A stretch of DNA of 6,915 nt, from positions 1 through 6,915 of the forward strand of contig QIDY01000254.1 in assembly GCA_003228495.1 (NCBI GenBank), read 5' to 3'. Shown here piece after piece: positions 1-5,624 of the stretch (the stretch's first letter is position 1; the number at the start of each line of letters is the position of its first letter). The notes under the pieces were generated by a model. The model saw only the letters and a list, made by a program, of their open reading frames with translations. It ran no database searches and had not been told where the DNA came from. Made by a program: the position numbers and the translations under genes. Source of the DNA: Nitrospirota bacterium. GTDB taxonomy: Bacteria > Nitrospirota > Nitrospiria > Nitrospirales > UBA8639.

Positions 1-417
1 CCCAGAAGCTGTTCCCACTGGATTGTCTAAGACGGTTGCACCGGAGGGAATGAGAGCCTGTTTGGCCAATAGTGCCGTAACGGTTCGCCCTCGACGATGG
101 ACTTGACGGCTAAGGTTCCGGAGGGCTTTTCTGCGCACGGTGAGAGGACGACCAAATGCCGTGGCGATTGCCTCTCGGGTGCAATCATCGATTGTTGATC
201 CAAGACCACCAGTCAACACGACCACATTCGCTCTTTTGGAAGAAAATCGGAGGGCCGTTTGAATATCCGCGAGATCATCCCCCAGTACCATCTTTTTGCG
301 CACTTGAATACCACAATGCGCTAACATATCCGCAATAAAGAGGGAATTACTGTCTACTCGGCCCCCATGAAGCAACTCCGATCCAATTATAAGAATTTCT
401 GCACGTAGGGCTTTCAT
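1..417 (-). CDS. cinA: CinA family protein, N-terminal MoaB/MogA-like domain, cut by the window edge
   Basis: The protein runs 139 codons from the ATG at 417 to base 1 with no stop, so its C-terminus lies outside the window. It begins with the CinA signature AEILIIGSELLHGGRVDSNS (residues 6-25), followed by VVVLTGGLGSTIDDCTREA (65-83) and ALIPSGATVLDNPVGTASG (121-139). These correspond to the molybdopterin-binding-like fold of CinA. In characterised relatives this family is linked to ADP-ribose pyrophosphatase activity and, where the C-terminal domain is present, to nicotinamide-nucleotide deamidase activity in NAD salvage. Whether the C-terminal domain exists cannot be seen here. The usual GGLGPT is GGLGST (S74). 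The gene is 36 bases downstream of the previous minus-strand stop, in the same frame, and no other usable start lies between; no good Shine-Dalgarno sits before the ATG, though AGGAG occurs about 30 bases upstream. It may be co-transcribed with the upstream gene. Confidence 0.9.
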   Translation of the reverse strand, partial: MKALRAEILIIGSELLHGGRVDSNSLFIADMLAHCGIQVRKKMVLGDDLADIQTALRFSSKRANVVVLTGGLGSTIDDCTREAIATAFGRPLTVRRKALRNLSRQVHRRGRTVTALLAKQALIPSGATVLDNPVGTASG

Positions 418-453
418 CGTGGGGAGGGCCGCATCCGATGCTTCGTGGCTCCT

Positions 454-1122
454 TTAAGGAATCGCAGAAAATTCCAAATCAAATTTGATTTCTCCACCCG
501 TCCCAGGAAAGACCAACAGGGTGGTTCTGCTTTCGAGATCAACGCTTCCATAGGTAAATGAGCCAATAATTTTCGCGCGAAAGACCGGGCGCCCTTGTCG
601 TTGCCCGACTGCCTGCGCACGCGCATCAAAACGGATGCGATCAGGCTTAACCACCTGATTGCCCTGTTTTATCAGTAGATAACTATCCCGCGCAAAGCCT
701 GGAGAATATCCAAAAACCTTGACCACCACCTGCAAAGCATCTTCCTCCATTATTCGCTGAACATCTTGCTCAGTAGGCTGTTCCCCACGTAAAGCATAGT
801 GGCCAGACATGACTGCAAACCCGCTTATTTTCGTCACTAAAAACCCATGTGGTTCAAATCGTTCCATTGGACCAAAATGCCAATACAATTCATTGGGAGG
901 ACGATGTTGTCGGGCTGATTCTTTCCCCCTACTCAACGCCTGTTCGACTTGTTTGCGATCAGGATTCTGGAGAATGGCTATCGCAGTTAAGGGAGCACAC
1001 AGCATTAAGGCTACAGCGAAAGAAGTACATCGTAGAATTCTTGAAATTTCGAGGTCTACATTAAATTTTCTTCCGGCAGGTTCCATTTCTTTTGACTCTT
1101 TTGACTCTTTTGCCTTACTCAT
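454..1122 (-). CDS. Hypothetical membrane-anchored or exported protein, 222 aa
   Basis: I do not recognise this family. The first 31 residues are hydrophilic and include a KESKESKE run. A hydrophobic stretch at about 33-51 (TSFAVALMLCAPLTAIAIL) reads as a signal anchor or signal peptide. The remainder, about 55-222, is soluble and mixed, with an aromatic patch around 80-94 (YWHFGPMERFEPHGF) and a beta-rich C-terminus ending FDLEFSAIP, which suggests a periplasmic domain. The start is uncertain: the ATG at 1122 gives a long n-region, whereas the in-frame ATG at 1086 (M13, MEPAGRKF) shortens it to a more usual signal length. Neither has a convincing ribosome binding site. The gene precedes the CinA gene by 36 bases on the same strand, so the two may form an operon. 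It diverges from the heme gene at 1310. Confidence 0.72.
   Translation of the reverse strand: MSKAKESKESKEMEPAGRKFNVDLEISRILRCTSFAVALMLCAPLTAIAILQNPDRKQVEQALSRGKESARQHRPPNELYWHFGPMERFEPHGFLVTKISGFAVMSGHYALRGEQPTEQDVQRIMEEDALQVVVKVFGYSPGFARDSYLLIKQGNQVVKPDRIRFDARAQAVGQRQGRPVFRAKIIGSFTYGSVDLESRTTLLVFPGTGGEIKFDLEFSAIP
1089..1112. repeat. 9-bp tandem repeat in the 5' end of the minus-strand gene
   Basis: The unit CTTTTGACT occurs at 1089-1097 and 1098-1106, followed by a partial CTTTTG at 1107-1112. On the minus strand it encodes the repeated Lys-Glu-Ser of the N-terminal tail. Because the unit is a multiple of three, copy-number change would alter tail length without shifting frame. Confidence 0.75.
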
Positions 1123-1136
1123 CCTGTACTAGCCAT
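1119..1136 (-). other. Possible five-codon leader ORF overlapping the start of the gene at 1122
   Basis: On the minus strand GAGG (1141-1144) is followed after four bases by ATG GCT AGT ACA GGA TGA. The stop overlaps the ATG of the 222-residue gene as ATGA. This could allow re-initiation at a start that lacks its own Shine-Dalgarno. With an ORF this short, chance is a serious alternative. Confidence 0.2.
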
Positions 1137-1216
1137 TTTTCCTCAATCACAAACGACTCGTCCATCAAGACTCGGTATTCCCTCTGAAACCAACAAACCC
1201 TCAGTGCAAATCCTCA

Positions 1217-1246
1217 TTGACAATGTTACAGGCTCGATGGTAATAA
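1217..1246 (+). promoter_or_regulatory. Candidate sigma-70 promoter for the HemQ-like gene
   Basis: A perfect TTGACA -35 box lies at 1217-1222. The best -10 is TAATAA at 1241-1246, an 18-base spacer and only a half match to consensus. It would give a leader of roughly 55 bases before the ATG at 1310. The position in the divergent spacer is right, but the -10 is weak. Confidence 0.35.
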
Positions 1247-1296
1247 CTTCCGTTTTCTTTTTAAATCAATAGAATCACACAGGTCTTTCTTTCCAC

Positions 1297-1302
1297 AGGA
1301 GG
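1297..1302 (+). promoter_or_regulatory. Strong Shine-Dalgarno, AGGAGG
   Basis: A full AGGAGG lies 7 bases before the ATG at 1310. It fixes that start over the later out-of-frame ATG at 1317. It is the best ribosome binding site in the window and suggests efficient translation. Confidence 0.85.
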
Positions 1303-1309
1303 TATAACC

Positions 1310-2017
1310 ATGGGCGGTGCCGAAGAGGCTCCCAACCGACAATTCGTCAACTTTTGTTTTTATAAAGTCGACCCTTTGTGGAGACGTCTTCCCAAAGAAG
1401 AACGAGACTTGGGAAAGCAAGAATTTGTCCGCGCAGCTGAAGAATATAGCGGCAAGGTCATCGTCATTCCCTATACCACGACAGGAATCCGAGGCGATTG
1501 CGACTTTATGTTGTGGCGGATTAGTTATGAATTGGAAATGTTCCAAGAAATGACTGCCAAGCTCTTGTCTACAGGCTTGGGCCACTACCTTACCACGCCC
1601 TATTCCTATCTTTCTATGACGAAACGATCCGTGTATGTAGACCATCATGTGCATGAGGGACAGGAAAGTCGTAGATTAAAAATTACTCCCGGGCGCGCGA
1701 AATATATTTTTGTGTATCCCTTCGAGAAAACCCGCGAGTGGTACCTGCTTACGAAAGCCGCCCGCCAAGGAATGATGGATGAACACATTGAGATTGGACA
1801 TAAATATCCTTCAGTCAAACTCAACACCACGTATTCCTTTGGACTGGATGACCAAGAATTTGTGGTCGCCTTTGAAACGGATTCTCCACAGGACTTTTTA
1901 GATTTAGTCATGGAGCTACGCTCCACTGAGGGCAGCCGGTATGTCAAACGGGACATCCCCATTTTTACCTGCCTCATGAAAAGCATGAAAGAAGTGGTGG
2001 ATACCCTGGGAGGGTAA
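1310..2017 (+). CDS. Chlorite dismutase superfamily heme protein, probable coproheme decarboxylase (HemQ/ChdC type)
   Basis: At 235 residues this matches the length of the Cld/HemQ family, which has two ferredoxin-like halves. Residues 132-145 contain YPFEK followed by EWY. Y136 and K140 match the HemQ tyrosine and the lysine four residues on that take part in decarboxylating coproheme III to heme b, the last step of the coproporphyrin-dependent pathway, with peroxide as oxidant. H159 (DEHIEIGHKY) is placed as the proximal heme ligand, and FGLDDQEF (177-184) matches the conserved GxDD segment. The distal Arg of true chlorite dismutases aligns with Leu171 (SVKL) after a one-residue gap, and the Gln found there in Firmicute HemQ is also absent, so chlorite detoxification is unlikely. 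No signal peptide is visible, so it should be cytoplasmic. It appears monocistronic, with an AGGAGG site upstream and a strong terminator 38 bases after the stop. The family call is firm; the decarboxylase assignment is inference from the Tyr/Lys pair. Confidence 0.88.
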   Translation: MGGAEEAPNRQFVNFCFYKVDPLWRRLPKEERDLGKQEFVRAAEEYSGKVIVIPYTTTGIRGDCDFMLWRISYELEMFQEMTAKLLSTGLGHYLTTPYSYLSMTKRSVYVDHHVHEGQESRRLKITPGRAKYIFVYPFEKTREWYLLTKAARQGMMDEHIEIGHKYPSVKLNTTYSFGLDDQEFVVAFETDSPQDFLDLVMELRSTEGSRYVKRDIPIFTCLMKSMKEVVDTLGG

Positions 2018-2054
2018 CCTCGTCTAACACCCGACTGAACAGTGGCACACAATA

Positions 2055-2089
2055 CCCTGGCTATGGAAACCATAGCCAGGGCGTTTTTT
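2055..2089 (+). terminator. Rho-independent terminator after the HemQ-like gene
   Basis: A perfect 12-bp stem (CCCTGGCTATGG at 2055-2066, complement at 2070-2081) closes on an AAA loop and is followed by CG and six T (2084-2089). It lies 38 bases past the stop at 2017 and insulates the next unit from read-through. Confidence 0.93.
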
Positions 2090-2099
2090 GACTTTCTGT

Positions 2100-2118
2100 G
2101 GACTACGTTCTGTAGTCC
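2100..2118. repeat. Perfect 7-bp hairpin just after the terminator
   Basis: GGACTAC (2100-2106), loop GTTCT, GTAGTCC (2112-2118). No T tract follows on either strand, so it is not a second intrinsic terminator by itself. The rest of the 2090-2332 spacer holds a promoter candidate and no coding sequence I can support. Confidence 0.5.
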
Positions 2119-2266
2119 CCTTGCTCTTCATCGACCTTTGCTCCCAGAGTCCTCCTTATTTCTCTCTTCCTGTTGCCCTTGCTGGATTTTTGAAGGCATA
2201 CACATTTGCAATTTTAAGCGATTGCCAATTATCCTGCTATCTTGGACTTGGCTGCAGCTTGTCTTT

Positions 2267-2296
2267 TTGACAGCCATTCGAACGGTGTGCTATCAA
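2267..2296 (+). promoter_or_regulatory. Extended -10 promoter candidate for the two-gene unit
   Basis: A perfect TTGACA (2267-2272) is followed after 18 bases by TATCAA (2291-2296), preceded by TGC, an extended -10 TGn motif. Transcription would start near 2303, about 30 bases before the ATG at 2333. It sits downstream of the terminator, so it plausibly starts the two-gene unit independently. Confidence 0.5.
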
Positions 2297-2332
2297 AACT
2301 CTATGATTTCTTGATAATTTTCGAGAGAAAAG

Positions 2333-2554
2333 ATGGAAGAAGAGCAAAACATTTTATTCGTTCGCCGGGAACAAGATGGAGCCGTCACCTTATATGTTGA
2401 CGAAGATTGGGCAGCCGAACGTGGAGCTGATCCCTCTGAATTGGTAAAAGTGCCCATTCCCCGTGAACTCTATGCCAGCGGGACAGTCCAACAACTACGA
2501 GAATACGCCGCCACGTATCTAGAATCCTTGGATGAAACCAATTCATCGTCATAG
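2333..2554 (+). CDS. Small acidic hypothetical protein, 73 aa
   Basis: I do not recognise a family. The protein is acidic, soluble, has no cysteine and no membrane segment. Residues 7-25 (ILFVRREQDGAVTLYVDED) read as a beta hairpin. The C-terminal half contains VKVPIPREL and a helix around 51-67 (TVQQLREYAATYLESLD). The Shine-Dalgarno is weak and purine-rich (GAGAGAAAAG directly before the ATG). Coding quality is supported by codon usage like its neighbour, a promoter candidate upstream, and tight spacing: the next gene starts 28 bases after this stop. The pairing suggests it acts with that protein, but nothing in its sequence says how. Confidence 0.75.
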   Translation: MEEEQNILFVRREQDGAVTLYVDEDWAAERGADPSELVKVPIPRELYASGTVQQLREYAATYLESLDETNSSS

Positions 2555-2582
2555 CAAACGACTCATAACCTAGGAATTATTC

Positions 2583-3743
2583 ATGGCAACCCAAATTCAG
2601 TTTGAACAGATTGAAACCGCCCTTCAGGTCCTTCCGATCCAAAGTCGAACCATGCTTCAGCTTCTCTTGCTGCAATATATCGATGTGACACAAGAGGAAA
2701 TTGATTATATGGCCGAGGACCAACCCGACTCTCGATTTTTAGCTGGGAAACAACCCAAGGGGAAAACGATTTCCCTGGAAGCGGTACAGGATGTGACGTC
2801 TCGCTCCAATCAATATAAGGGCTATTACCGGCAGAAACGGGAACGGCCAGCCATGCATGTTGAATTTTTACAACAATCCTTGACCCTTCTGGACCGAAGA
2901 ATCCGGATTGTGGAACGCCTGTTGAGTTCAGACTTTAAGACGGATGAAGAAACACTCCAGGCTAAAAGAAGCCAAGCTCCGTCAGTCCTCCTCCGCCAAG
3001 AACTTCGAAAATTGGACCGAGCTTGGGAACATGAAGAGATTCCCCAAAAAGACTTTCAAACCCAACGACTCTTGTTGGAATTCCAAGCCCTGTTGCGAAG
3101 ACGGGCTATCTTTCGACGCCGGAACAAAATTGCCCAACAAGACTTGGTGACAGCCGGAAGCTTACCGCTCAAAGATCATGAAATTGCGCATATCTGGGGG
3201 ATTCCCTTAGGCAGTCTGGCTGCAAGAAAAGTGAAGGCGCTCCAACAATTCCTCACGCTTTTACAGAAACACGAGGATTCTCCTTCCAACGGGACAACCC
3301 AACCCTTGGATATCTGGCGAGAAACATTTACCGTTTTGTCCAAACGGCCTGTCGAACGATCCCTCGTCGAATATGATGGCTTAGAAAAGACCGAAGAAAT
3401 TTTAATGGAAAAATTGCAAGCATTTGTGAGTGGGAATATGTCCGAACCCGAAGAGTCCAAATTCTGGACAAGCATTACCAAGGTAAACGATACCGAATTC
3501 TCTGGTTCTTGGGCCTCACATGCCCGATCAATCTTAGCTTTTCAGCGCCTGCATGCCCTCCTTAATGATATGGATCTTTCTGACGAAGCGCTAGAAGACG
3601 AGCTGTCAGCCAAAATCATACCCAAACAGGCTGATGACCAAATTGCAACTGAAGAGGAAGAAAAACCGGTGGAACTTAGCGAGAAGGGCCTTGGAGTCCT
3701 TAATGCCTTTATCGGCGAGCAGGACGATAAACGAAGAACATAA
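2583..3743 (+). CDS. Hypothetical helical protein with a sigma-region-4-like HTH, 386 aa
   Basis: No family recognised. The protein is almost wholly helical and charged. Residues 11-45 (ALQVLPIQSRTMLQLLLLQYIDVTQEEI) resemble the start of a sigma-70 region 4 unit, with LP, an Arg and EEI. Residues 196-224 (PLKDHEIAHIWGIPLGSLAARKVKALQQFL) resemble the EIAxxLGIPLGTVKSRxxRALxxL pattern of sigma-4 or LuxR-type DNA-binding helices. Between them, about 93-190, lies an Arg/Lys-rich probable coiled coil (LLDRRIRIVERLL, LLRRRAIFRRRNK). The C-terminal third is acidic, with an EEEE run at 357-360. No sigma region 2 is visible, so it is not a normal sigma factor. A good AGGA site lies 7 bases before the ATG (2572-2575). 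It follows the 73-residue gene by 28 bases and converges with the EAL-HDOD gene, 40 bases between the two stops. A DNA- or RNA polymerase-associated role is only a guess. Confidence 0.82.
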   Translation: MATQIQFEQIETALQVLPIQSRTMLQLLLLQYIDVTQEEIDYMAEDQPDSRFLAGKQPKGKTISLEAVQDVTSRSNQYKGYYRQKRERPAMHVEFLQQSLTLLDRRIRIVERLLSSDFKTDEETLQAKRSQAPSVLLRQELRKLDRAWEHEEIPQKDFQTQRLLLEFQALLRRRAIFRRRNKIAQQDLVTAGSLPLKDHEIAHIWGIPLGSLAARKVKALQQFLTLLQKHEDSPSNGTTQPLDIWRETFTVLSKRPVERSLVEYDGLEKTEEILMEKLQAFVSGNMSEPEESKFWTSITKVNDTEFSGSWASHARSILAFQRLHALLNDMDLSDEALEDELSAKIIPKQADDQIATEEEEKPVELSEKGLGVLNAFIGEQDDKRRT

Positions 3744-3762
3744 TCATTGCCAGTTAGTGAAC

Positions 3763-3775
3763 GGAACTCGGTTCC
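3763..3775. repeat. Weak hairpin in the convergent gap
   Basis: GGAAC, loop TCG, GTTCC lie between the stops of the two convergent genes. The 5-bp stem has no T tract on either side, so I do not call it a terminator; no better candidate occurs in this 40-base gap. Confidence 0.25.
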
Positions 3776-3783
3776 ATGGTCAT

Positions 3784-5028
3784 CTACGATTGTTTTTGGT
3801 GTATCATGACGGTTTCCATGACATCATTGGCCCATTCAATACTTTCCCAGTACGCAGATTTTAAAATATGAGGCTCGACCATCCTAATGGCTGGTTGATT
3901 CCATCCTCCCCGTTCATAAGCCAGAATCGCTCCCAAGATTGCTCCTAAAACCCCTTCTCTCTTTAGCAATGCATCAAGAATCTCTGATGCAAGGGGAAGG
4001 TCCGCTAAAAGGTCTTTCATTTCACAATCAAAATACGCATCTAATATTGAAAACAGTCCCACCGTAAAGCCCTGACTTGGGGACACTCCATGCAATGGAC
4101 AAAGAGATTCACACATACGTGCTCGTATGAGAGCCACCCGCATAAGTTCGGATGGTTTATCACCTGTTTGGGCCAAAACCAGCAAGGAGGCCCATTGTCG
4201 CATGCGTTCGGTTCCAATCAGCCCAATCGCTTGAGAAATCGAATCCACTGATCGAGGCAACCCGATGGAGGCGGAGTTAACATAACGTAGGAGTTTGACA
4301 CTCAGGGTCACATCGTTTTTGACAAGGTCTTCAAGATCATGCAATTCAATAGAAGGATCTTGAAGTTTTGCAAGGAGCAACACTATCGCCATACGATTAC
4401 TGGAAAGACTTACGCCTTCCAAGATCTGGGGCTTACAAAAAAAGTAGCCTTGAAAATACTCGAATCCTAAGCCCAAGCATTGGTTATACATTCCCCGGTC
4501 TTCAACCTTTTCGGCCAGCAACCGAACAGGATATTCTTTTAACATCGCGACCTGTTCATACAGTTCCTCATCCGTTAAAGCCAACACATCCACTTTGACA
4601 TAATCTGCATAATCCAATAAGCCACGATGAGATTCCCGCAGGATAAAATCATCTAAGGCAATCTGATAACCATCCTGTCTGGCCTGAATCAGGGCTTCCA
4701 GCACCGAGGGCGTTGGCTCAATCGATTCTAAAACTTCCAATACCACATTTTTGGATGGAAGCACTTCATAATGGCGTCCCACAAAAAAATTGGCCGTGAG
4801 ATTCACAAAGGCCTGAACATTCCCAGCGATCTGGTCAATCCCCAACTCTAAAAATGTATTGACCATGACTCTGGCAGTCGCCTCGTCGCCATCCATAATA
4901 TTGGCGCTATTGTCTGTACCGTCTCGATAGAGCAATTCATAGGCAAAGACCTCCATCTGTTGATCAAATATGGCCTGCCGTCCAACAAGCGCAGATTGCT
5001 TTAGCATTGTCGTGTCGGTGTCAGTCAT
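3784..5028 (-). CDS. EAL-HDOD (YuxH-type) signalling protein with degenerate EAL motif
   Basis: The 414 residues have the usual YuxH-type layout. The EAL-like domain (about 14-205) has GRQAIFDQQMEVFAYELLYRDG (16-37), where EAL is replaced by ELL, then VNLT (75-78), VVLEVLE (95-101), ALDDF (124-128), YVKVD (143-147), LLAEKVE (170-176) and YFQGYFFCKP (191-200). Most metal and substrate positions of cyclic-di-GMP phosphodiesterases have counterparts (E31, N76, E98, D126, D127, K145, Q193), but the DDFG loop is DDFI and EAL is altered, so activity is uncertain. The HDOD domain (about 207-400) has KNDVTLSVKLLRYVNSA (237-253) and GLFSILDAYF (324-333), and lacks metal-binding HD residues as usual. 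Relatives such as Vibrio CdgJ affect motility and biofilm. It is cytoplasmic, with no sensory or membrane segment. The start is uncertain: M1 at 5028 and M8 at 5007 both lack a clear Shine-Dalgarno. Confidence 0.93.
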   Translation of the reverse strand: MTDTDTTMLKQSALVGRQAIFDQQMEVFAYELLYRDGTDNSANIMDGDEATARVMVNTFLELGIDQIAGNVQAFVNLTANFFVGRHYEVLPSKNVVLEVLESIEPTPSVLEALIQARQDGYQIALDDFILRESHRGLLDYADYVKVDVLALTDEELYEQVAMLKEYPVRLLAEKVEDRGMYNQCLGLGFEYFQGYFFCKPQILEGVSLSSNRMAIVLLLAKLQDPSIELHDLEDLVKNDVTLSVKLLRYVNSASIGLPRSVDSISQAIGLIGTERMRQWASLLVLAQTGDKPSELMRVALIRARMCESLCPLHGVSPSQGFTVGLFSILDAYFDCEMKDLLADLPLASEILDALLKREGVLGAILGAILAYERGGWNQPAIRMVEPHILKSAYWESIEWANDVMETVMIHQKQS

Positions 5029-5093
5029 GGTGATTCAAAAGGCCCCCAGGCTTAGACAAGATTGAAGAAAATACGCAGTTCTGAGAAAAGGAA

Positions 5094-5123
5094 TTGTCGG
5101 ATGTTCTGGACCTGTGGTATAGA
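5094..5123 (+). promoter_or_regulatory. Candidate promoter of the tRNA gene
   Basis: TTGTCG (5094-5099) and TATAGA (5118-5123) are separated by 18 bases, and the -10 is preceded by TGG, an extended -10 arrangement. Transcription would start near 5130 and leave about 43 bases of 5' leader. Confidence 0.4.
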
Positions 5124-5172
5124 TCACATAGTTTTTTGGGAATGGCGACAATATCTATCTAAATTACATAAT

Positions 5173-5248
5173 GGCGGTGTAGCTCAGGTGGTAGAGCAGC
5201 GGACTCATAAGCCGCGGGCCGGGGGTTCGAGACCCTCCACCGCCACCA
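5173..5248 (+). tRNA. tRNA with CAT anticodon (elongator Met, or Ile2), CCA encoded
   Basis: All arms can be drawn. The acceptor is GGCGGTG (5173-5179) with CACCGCC (5238-5244), A discriminator and CCA at 5246-5248. The D arm is GCTC/GAGC with AGGTGGTA loop (5186-5193). The anticodon loop is CTCATAA (5204-5210) with CAT at 5206-5208. The variable loop has five bases (5216-5220), and the T arm GGGGG/CCCTC encloses TTCGAGA. The G1-C72 pair rules out initiator tRNA, which has an unpaired C1-A72. Elongator Met is most likely; a CAT-anticodon Ile2 that is lysidine-modified cannot be excluded by eye. Odd point: the anticodon-stem pair closing the loop is A5203 with G5211, a mismatch. Confidence 0.95.
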
Positions 5249-5260
5249 TATCTTTCAATA

Positions 5261-5283
5261 GCTTATGAGTCTGGTGCTCTACC
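5261..5283 (-). repeat. Inverted partial copy of the tRNA D-arm/anticodon region
   Basis: Read on the minus strand, these 23 bases match tRNA positions 5190-5212 (end of the D loop through the anticodon loop) at 21 of 23 positions, including GGTAGAGCA and GACTCATAAGC exactly. Only two bases in the anticodon stem differ. It begins 12 bases past the encoded CCA. The copy continues loosely on its D-loop side (TCAG) but has no acceptor or T arm, so it is not a functional tRNA. It could pair with the tRNA in the primary transcript or be a scar of recombination at this tRNA. Confidence 0.8.
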
Positions 5284-5294
5284 TTCACTGAATC

Positions 5295-5316
5295 AGGTTG
5301 CGGCTGGGTTGCGGAT
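5295..5316 (+). repeat. Two tandem 11-bp repeats, GGTTGCGG type
   Basis: AGGTTGCGGCT (5295-5305) is followed directly by GGGTTGCGGAT (5306-5316). The same unit recurs at the right end of the window (6887-6915). Sequence from here to about 5442 has no gene I can support. Confidence 0.6.
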
Positions 5317-5445
5317 TTCTCTTCCCCACGACCGTGTCCTTTCCTTTCTTCGGTCGTTTCATCGAGCTTATTTACCCATTCACGATTCCGTTTCTCAAAG
5401 GGAAGTGATGAGGGAACTGCAAGCAAAAAAGTGGTAAGCCCGTAG

Positions 5446-5556
5446 AGACCCAAGACTCAGAAGATCAAAAACATGCCCTGCGGCTTTCGTAACATCGAGA
5501 ACTTCAGGACCGCCGTCTACTTTCACTGTGGAGGGCTAGACCGTTACCCATGCTAA
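5446..5556 (+). pseudogene. C-terminal remnant of an IS transposase, possibly ISL3-like
   Basis: The frame RPKTQKIKNMPCGFRN then IENFRTAVYFHCGGLDRYPC, stop at 5554-5556, resembles the C-terminal tail of IS transposases that ends in a K-IK-....YGFRNxENFRxxxxxHCG pattern, which I associate with the ISL3 group. A stop at 5443-5445 interrupts the frame and no upstream catalytic part is present, so only about 36 codons survive. The bases just after (about 5544-5569, TTACCCATGCTAAATCCTGA onward) could be the right terminal repeat of the same element; no left end is visible. The family name is from memory of the motif and is the uncertain part. Confidence 0.55.
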
Positions 5557-5624
5557 ATCCTGAAGCTCTGGATTAATTAAGAAGGATGAATTACCCGAAA
5601 GAACAACTACTCAGGTTGGGGTAC

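Noticed and set aside
27..338. Short ORFs on both strands at 27-209 (minus) and 156-338 (plus)
   Set aside because: They are shadows of the CinA reading frame, which spans 1-417 and shows strong family motifs.
809..1132. Plus-strand ORFs opposite the 222-residue protein
   Set aside because: Antisense shadows with no ribosome site and unconvincing composition.
1226..1654. Minus-strand 142-codon ORF, and a second at 1645-2073
   Set aside because: Both are antisense to the well supported Cld/HemQ gene; the second also runs through the terminator.
1310..2017. True chlorite dismutase (chlorite detoxification)
   Set aside because: The distal Arg is missing and the HemQ-type Tyr/Lys pair is present.
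2042..2314. Plus-strand 90-codon ORF in the spacer
   Set aside because: It starts before the intrinsic terminator, reads through it, overlaps the promoter candidate and has no ribosome site.
2583..3743. A bona fide sigma-70 factor
   Set aside because: Only region-4-like helices are visible; no region 2 or region 3 signature.
5173..5248. Initiator tRNA-fMet
   Set aside because: G1 pairs with C72; bacterial initiators have an unpaired C1-A72.
5062..5268. Plus-strand 68-codon ORF reading AQVVEQRTHKPRAGGSRPS
   Set aside because: This is a translation of the tRNA itself, a common annotation artefact.
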